A DNA stretch of 47,742 nucleotides from Nitrosomonas communis (GTDB lineage: Bacteria; Pseudomonadota; Gammaproteobacteria; Burkholderiales; Nitrosomonadaceae): positions 1 through 47,742 of the forward strand of contig NZ_FOUB01000029.1 in the NCBI RefSeq assembly GCF_900114745.1, read 5' to 3'. Of this stretch, positions 45,040-47,742 are shown in pieces (the first letter of the stretch is position 1; each line of letters starts with the position of its first letter). The notes under the pieces were generated by a model that was given only the letters and a program-made list of their open reading frames with translations, was not told the DNA's origin and ran no database searches. The position numbers and the translations under genes were made by a program.

Positions 45040-45700
45040 AACGAGTTTCATACCCATTTTCTCGATGCTCTGAGCCAGATAAGTGGCGCAGCGTTTTTGT
45101 GTCGGGTAGCCAGCGTGATGCGTTGGATCAAAACTCCCGATCCCAGGACAACCCGTAACAAGCCTGCAACCAGGATCGACAGGGAGATGTTGGCGCAGGA
45201 CGTCAAGAATTATCCAGACGCGTATCAGTACGAGCGCTTTCAAGCGTACCAGGCGGTTAGGCGTTAGCACCCAAGGCATCAATCACGCTTTAAAGCGTCT
45301 GGGTGTGACTTATAAAAAAGCCTGTGTCACCCCAAAGCCAGCGAAGAAAAGCGGCGTATCTTCCAGGAAAAAATTGAAGGCTATGAGCACGAAGGCCGCG
45401 TCATCGTTTATTTTGATGAAAGCGGCTTTGCGCACGACATGCCACGCACACATGGCTATGCGCCAGTGGGTGAACGCGCCCGTGGCGTAAAATATTGGCA
45501 TGCAACAGGCCGAACCAATGTGATCGGCGCCCTGATCGGAAAGGCGCTGCTACCGTAGGCCTGTTCATGGCCAATATGACCGCCGATATTTTCCATGCGT
45601 GGGTGATGCAGGACCTTTTACCTAAACTTCTGCCCGCTTGCATGATTGTCAGGGACAACGTGACCTTCCATAAGGCGGCAGGATATCCAAATGCCGCCTA
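45040..45700 (+). pseudogene. IS630-family transposase relic
   Basis: In shifting frames: VASVMRWIKTPDPRTTR, the middle region ending at FQAYQAVRR, VIVYFDESGFAHDMPRTHGY (first Asp), VKYWHATGRTNVIGALIGK and MIVRDNVTFHK (second Asp). Its start shares VASVMRWIKTPDP with the deleted element at 4346-4671. Several frameshifts and stops and a missing C-terminus show it is dead. A short inverted repeat (GGCGGCA/TGCCGCC, 45674-45698) marks its end. Confidence 0.7.
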
Positions 45701-45789
45701 TGTATTTTGTTCATTTTATATGGGATTATATATATGTCAACAAAATTAAAGGCAACTCAACACTTGCAAATAAAATAAAAACCAAGAAA

Positions 45790-45813
45790 AAAAGGCCGCA
45801 TATGCGGCCTTTT
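45790..45813 (-). terminator. Terminator downstream of the secreted repeat protein
   Basis: AAAAGGCCGCA and TGCGGCCTTTT form a perfect 11-bp stem with A- and T-runs outside. It lies about 25 bp beyond the stop of the minus-strand gene. Confidence 0.8.
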
Positions 45814-45838
45814 CGTATCTGTATATAACAGTTATACG

Positions 45839-46663
45839 TTACTGCATCGGAGTTTGATTCGAATTTTGACCCTGATTCCCCTGATTCGAATTTACGACAC
45901 TGGCACTAATACCCTGCATAGCATTAGCAGTTAAACCTGCGTTTGCACGATGCTGACTGTCTTCAAAAGCGTTGCAAGCTTGGTCTTGTGTCTCATCCAC
46001 CTTGGTAAGCCTGGAAGAACCATGATAAACATCAAACTCATTTCTACTTTCACAGGTCCATGTATTTGGCGTTGAGCTCGCTTCATCCGTGGTACAGTCC
46101 ACCGTTACTGACCGAACGAAATCAGCAGTTTGCCCATCTCCTCTGACCCATTTGGCAAGAAGACCCAAATGAGCTCCCGTCGAACCAGTGGTAGTTCCTG
46201 TCGTACCAGTAGTACCGGAGGTTTCGCCAGCAGTAACTACAGTTCCTTCTACCGTTGCCATGAAATTATTACTACTGTTATCACCACTAATCACATGTTT
46301 ACCATGGACACTGTAAGCTGTTTGTTGGGCTTGGCCAGAATCTGTTCCTCCAGCTCCTCCACTTGTTCCAGTTCCTCCAGAAAGAGGACTATGGGTTTTT
46401 ACATTAAGATTGAATCGCTCATTCGGAAACTTATCCCATTCATAACAAGCGGTCTGGTCAGTACCGCCAGTGGTACCAGTACCGCCAGTGGTATTAGTAC
46501 CGCCAGTGGTATTAGTACCACCAGTGGTGCCAGTACCACCAGTGGTGCCAGTACCACCAGTGGTACCAGTACCGCCTGTAGTTTGAGCGAATGCCATGCT
46601 GGTAAACATAAATGTACCCATCAATATGAGTGTTTTCGTCAATGTTAAAGTAGATTTATTCAT
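45839..46663 (-). CDS. Secreted protein with GGTGTT-type hexapeptide repeats, unknown function
   Basis: 274 residues. The signal peptide (TLILMGTFMFTSMAFAQ) is followed by about seven hexapeptide repeats of TTGGTG type. A Cys-containing segment (TACYEWDKFPNERFNLNVK) and a second Gly/Thr-rich linker follow. A probable folded domain (about 110-230) includes SVHGKHVISGDNSSNNFMA, HLGLLAKWVRGDGQTADFV and cysteines in TVDCTT, TWTCES and DQACNAF. The tail is rich in Asn and Gln. It probably works outside the cell or in the periplasm; no known family is recognised. It is the intact paralog of the relic at 43529-44020. Confidence 0.8.
   Translation of the reverse strand: MNKSTLTLTKTLILMGTFMFTSMAFAQTTGGTGTTGGTGTTGGTGTTGGTNTTGGTNTTGGTGTTGGTDQTACYEWDKFPNERFNLNVKTHSPLSGGTGTSGGAGGTDSGQAQQTAYSVHGKHVISGDNSSNNFMATVEGTVVTAGETSGTTGTTGTTTGSTGAHLGLLAKWVRGDGQTADFVRSVTVDCTTDEASSTPNTWTCESRNEFDVYHGSSRLTKVDETQDQACNAFEDSQHRANAGLTANAMQGISASVVNSNQGNQGQNSNQTPMQ
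46457..46576. repeat. 18-bp minisatellite in the secreted-protein gene
   Basis: About seven head-to-tail copies of an 18-bp unit (ACCGCCAGTGGTACCAGT and close variants), coding for the hexapeptide repeats. The third-position changes are few, so the number of units may vary by slippage without a frameshift. Confidence 0.8.
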
Positions 46664-46985
46664 ACTGCCTCCTTAACTTATAGCTTATAGCCAAGTGCAT
46701 AGAAAATAAGCTTGATGCATGAAAAGCTGCATTAGTTAATTCTCTTTTAGTCGGCTAATAAACCAGAAATTATTAAATTGAAAGAAATTGGAAGTAATTA
46801 TTAAAAAAGAAATGATTAAAAAAGAAGAAACTGCCAACAAAGCAGATAAACCACCAAAACAATAGATAAACCATTGTTTTAGGTTTTTAAGGCAATCTCA
46901 CTTTGTTGTTTAACAATATAAAGGAATAGTAAATAACAAAGCAATAATGCAAATGCTTACAATTTATTTTTAGAGGAATATAATG
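46664..46985 (-). promoter_or_regulatory. Duplicated upstream region, copy 2
   Basis: Upstream of the intact secreted-protein gene and similar over about 300 bp to 44021-44340. It includes GGAGGC just before the ATG. The AT-rich blocks CAACAAAGCAGATAAACC and AACAAAGCAATAATGCAAATG are almost unchanged between copies. Confidence 0.5.
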
Positions 46986-47448
46986 TTGATAATAAAATAT
47001 TAAATATATTATAAATACATGTACTTATATAAATTTATCATTTGAATGAGTGTCGCTTTTACAAAATAAACATTACCGAAGTATATCTTCTCAATATTAA
47101 AAAATAACTCCAAATTACAAAAGGTTATATGTATTGTTTCACCATTAATTTGGTTTCGTTAAAATGAATGTCAACAGAACCTAAGGCAAGAAAACCCGAT
47201 AGCAAGACAATTTAAATGACAGCTGAAGAACACGGTACACTTGTCAATATTGCGATCCTCCATAAGAAATCTCACAAATGATAAGGTAAACGCTTTTAAC
47301 CCAACTTTCTGGATTCAGTCTTGGCAAAGAAATCAGCATAACGTATTGATTAATATAGAATAAAAACCTCCAAAGCGGTAAAATTTAGTTTGCTTGATGA
47401 ACTTAACCAACCACACGGAGGCTTTGATGAATCGTGACACAAAACCAT
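46986..47448. other. Gap with the start of an unrecognised, truncated gene
   Basis: AT-rich and mostly without features. Near its right end CACGGAGGCTTTGATGAATC provides a strong ribosome binding site and ATG (47427), but the frame (MNRDTKP) is cut after seven codons by the IS5-type element starting near 47449. Confidence 0.35.
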
Positions 47449-47742
47449 TAGGGTCTGTTGACGTTTTAAGATAAGTATTTCATAGATAGAAACAAACTCG
47501 TAATATTGGGGTTCCTACACCCCCAACAAAACGAGTTTGCGATGCCCCGAATGATGCTCAATGATGAGTACTGGTCGAAGCTGGAGACAATTCTGCTTCA
47601 AGAATCGATTTATAACAAGCGCAATCTGCGCATGACGGTAGAAGGCCTACTGTATCGAATGCGGGTTGGCTGTCCGTGGCGCGATCTGCCCAGGGTGTTC
47701 GGCTGCTGGAATTCTATCTATAAAAGATTCAATGCCTGGTCA
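47449..47742 (+). mobile_element. IS5-family element, left part (continues off the window)
   Basis: The sequence GGGTCTGTTGACGTTTTAAG at 47451 has the form of an IS5/IS427-type left end, and a transposase starts 90 bp inside. It differs from the IS at 2046-2925. Confidence 0.6.
47542..47742 (+). CDS. IS5-family transposase, N-terminal part
   Basis: 67 codons to the window edge: MPRMMLNDEYWSKLETILL, then MTVEGLLYRMRVGCPWRDLP and FGCWNSIYKRFNAWS. This is the DUF4096-type N-terminal region of IS5 transposases of the IS427 branch. The DDE domain lies outside the window. Confidence 0.8.
   Translation, partial: MPRMMLNDEYWSKLETILLQESIYNKRNLRMTVEGLLYRMRVGCPWRDLPRVFGCWNSIYKRFNAWS

Overview
The window looks like an AT-rich betaproteobacterial chromosome, most likely an ammonia oxidiser of the Nitrosomonas type. 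This rests on gene content and protein character (complete System I cytochrome c maturation set, short regulatory PTS, metX-metW pair, many insertion-sequence relics); no database search was possible. No rRNA genes and no CRISPR array were seen.

Layout. Bases 1-6460 are an accessory graveyard: an IS200/IS605 transposase start, an ISL3 transposase relic, a cluster of hairpins with U-tracts and a probable Fur-controlled promoter, a filamentous-phage replication gene split by a complete IS5-family element, two zot-like relics, a metallo-hydrolase gene broken by an internally deleted IS630-type element, and a cysteine-rich copper-binding protein gene lying between 50-bp inverted repeats. Bases 6462-10483 hold a visibly GC-richer pair, a glycogen debranching enzyme and a maltooligosyltrehalose trehalohydrolase. 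A DUF2726 gene and a second copy of a noncoding hairpin element follow.

The core block is 12.3-27.4 kb: mdh, then on the minus strand bcp, the full ccmABCDEFGHI set, and rimP-nusA-infB-rbfA-truB. truB seems to lack an ATG, GTG or TTG start. Between 27.4 and 31.4 kb lie MITE copies, a 40-residue membrane protein, a KGG-repeat stress protein, tRNA-Arg and tRNA-Phe, and an IS200 relic. A second core block (31.4-39.8 kb) has PTS IIA-HPr-EI, metX-metW, xth-ampG and umuDC.

The last 8 kb are accessory again: IS3, IS30 and IS630 fragments, a DUF551-like gene, an antitoxin fused in frame to a toxin remnant, and two duplicated secreted repeat proteins (one decayed, one intact) with matching upstream regions and terminators. 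The window ends inside another IS5-family element.

Most unusual: (1) small hairpins sharing GGTGCAC/GTGCACC-type stems, some exposing CU-rich, Shine-Dalgarno-like-binding loops, next to a Fur box, with a related element 10 kb away; (2) a four-copy family of about 100-bp palindromic MITEs; (3) the copper-protein cassette between inverted repeats; (4) the duplicated secreted proteins with shared long leaders.
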